In this document: one piece after another, positions 63,789-64,000 of the stretch
How positions within the stretch are numbered: the first letter of the stretch is position 1
How the letters are laid out: each line of letters opens with the position of its first letter
Assembly: GCA_002270465.1 (NCBI GenBank)
Contig: NQOF01000001.1
Span: forward strand, 64,501 to 128,500
DNA length: 64,000 nt
Source of the DNA: Blautia hominis
GTDB lineage: Bacteria > Bacillota > Clostridia > Lachnospirales > Lachnospiraceae
Direction: 5' to 3'
Translations under genes and position numbers: made by a program
The notes under the pieces: generated by a model
Told to the model about the DNA's origin: nothing
The model's database searches: none
The model's input: only the letters and a program-made list of their open reading frames with translations

Positions 63789-64000
63789 ATGCTGCCAATT
63801 TTTATTTGCGAAGACGAGCCTGCACTCCTAAAAAGTTATACTAATTACATTCAGGATTATCTTTCCTTTCATGAATATGAAATGAAAATTATCTGTTCAA
63901 CAACCGACCCTGACGAGATATTAACCAGAGTGAGCAGCGGCAAACAAAAAGGAATTTATTTTTTAGATATAGCACTGGGCAACGGCAAAAGAAAAGAAGG
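63789..64000 (+). CDS. AgrA/LytTR-type response regulator (N-terminal part, truncated by window)
   Basis: 70 codons of a receiver domain are visible: MLPIFICEDEPALLKSY, and phosphoacceptor Asp60 in YFLDIALG. The IFICEDE start and FLDI pattern are typical of AgrA-like regulators, which carry a LytTR DNA-binding domain after the receiver; that part lies outside the window. ATG follows AGAGG. It is likely the partner of the two AgrC-like kinases. Confidence 0.85.
   Translation, partial: MLPIFICEDEPALLKSYTNYIQDYLSFHEYEMKIICSTTDPDEILTRVSSGKQKGIYFLDIALGNGKRKE

Overview
The window looks like chromosome of a Gram-positive anaerobe of the Clostridia, most likely a Lachnospiraceae member close to Blautia. 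The evidence is Firmicutes-type gene order (rpsO-pnp; rimP-nusA-rnpM-ylxQ-infB-rbfA-nrnA-truB-ribF), strong AGGAGG-type ribosome binding sites with some GTG/TTG starts, an oxygen-sensitive ribonucleotide reductase activase (NrdG), and FabH/FabV-type fatty-acid genes. Genus is inference. No rRNA, tRNA, CRISPR array, phage or complete insertion sequence was seen.

Layout. 1-5.1 kb (minus): an OmpR-type two-component system followed by a VTC-domain protein, a DUF4956 membrane protein and a partial beta-helix carbohydrate-binding lipoprotein; both transcription units share a direct-repeat promoter motif. 5.3-7.0 kb: a lipoprotein and a CapA-family protein. 7.5-11.1 kb: an AraC regulator with a GyrI-like sensor domain, a free GyrI-like protein and an ABC exporter, then a small zinc-ribbon protein. 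11.1-13.3 kb: remnant sequence, an XRE regulator and a uracil permease. 13.4-19.3 kb: a galacturonate catabolic locus (uxaC, LacI regulator, uxaA, uxaB) with two matching palindromic operators. 19.4-23.6 kb: a methyltransferase, LURP-one-like protein, FabH, membrane protein and DUF5662 protein. 23.5-27.0 kb: a GlgX-like protein lacking the catalytic residues and a ClC antiporter. 27.3-29.6 kb: a DUF1292 protein, an amidohydrolase and a frameshifted Rpn/PD-(D/E)XK protein.

30.1-34.7 kb: FabV with a long structured leader, a divergent TetR regulator, a nucleoside phosphorylase and a diguanylate cyclase with a compact structured leader. 34.8-43 kb (minus): dut, nrdG, pnp, rpsO, an NlpC/P60 hydrolase, a Na/Pi cotransporter, then ribF and truB. 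43-50 kb: the rest of the translation-factor operon, with an unusually long repeat-expanded IF-2. 50.6-58.4 kb: a transglutaminase-like lipoprotein, CorA, a type IIA topoisomerase pair, a HAD phosphatase and a PAP2 phosphatase. 58.6-64 kb is visibly AT-rich and accessory-like: an RCC1-repeat lipoprotein, two tandem AgrC-like kinases, a lipoprotein related to the one at 5.3 kb, and the start of an AgrA-like response regulator.

The most interesting points are the VTC/DUF4956/carbohydrate-binding system with its predicted regulator boxes, FabT-like operators at both fabH and fabV, the fabV and GGDEF leaders, the pseudo-GlgX, the duplicated AgrC-like kinases with a shared leader motif, and a repeated 27-bp inverted-repeat element.
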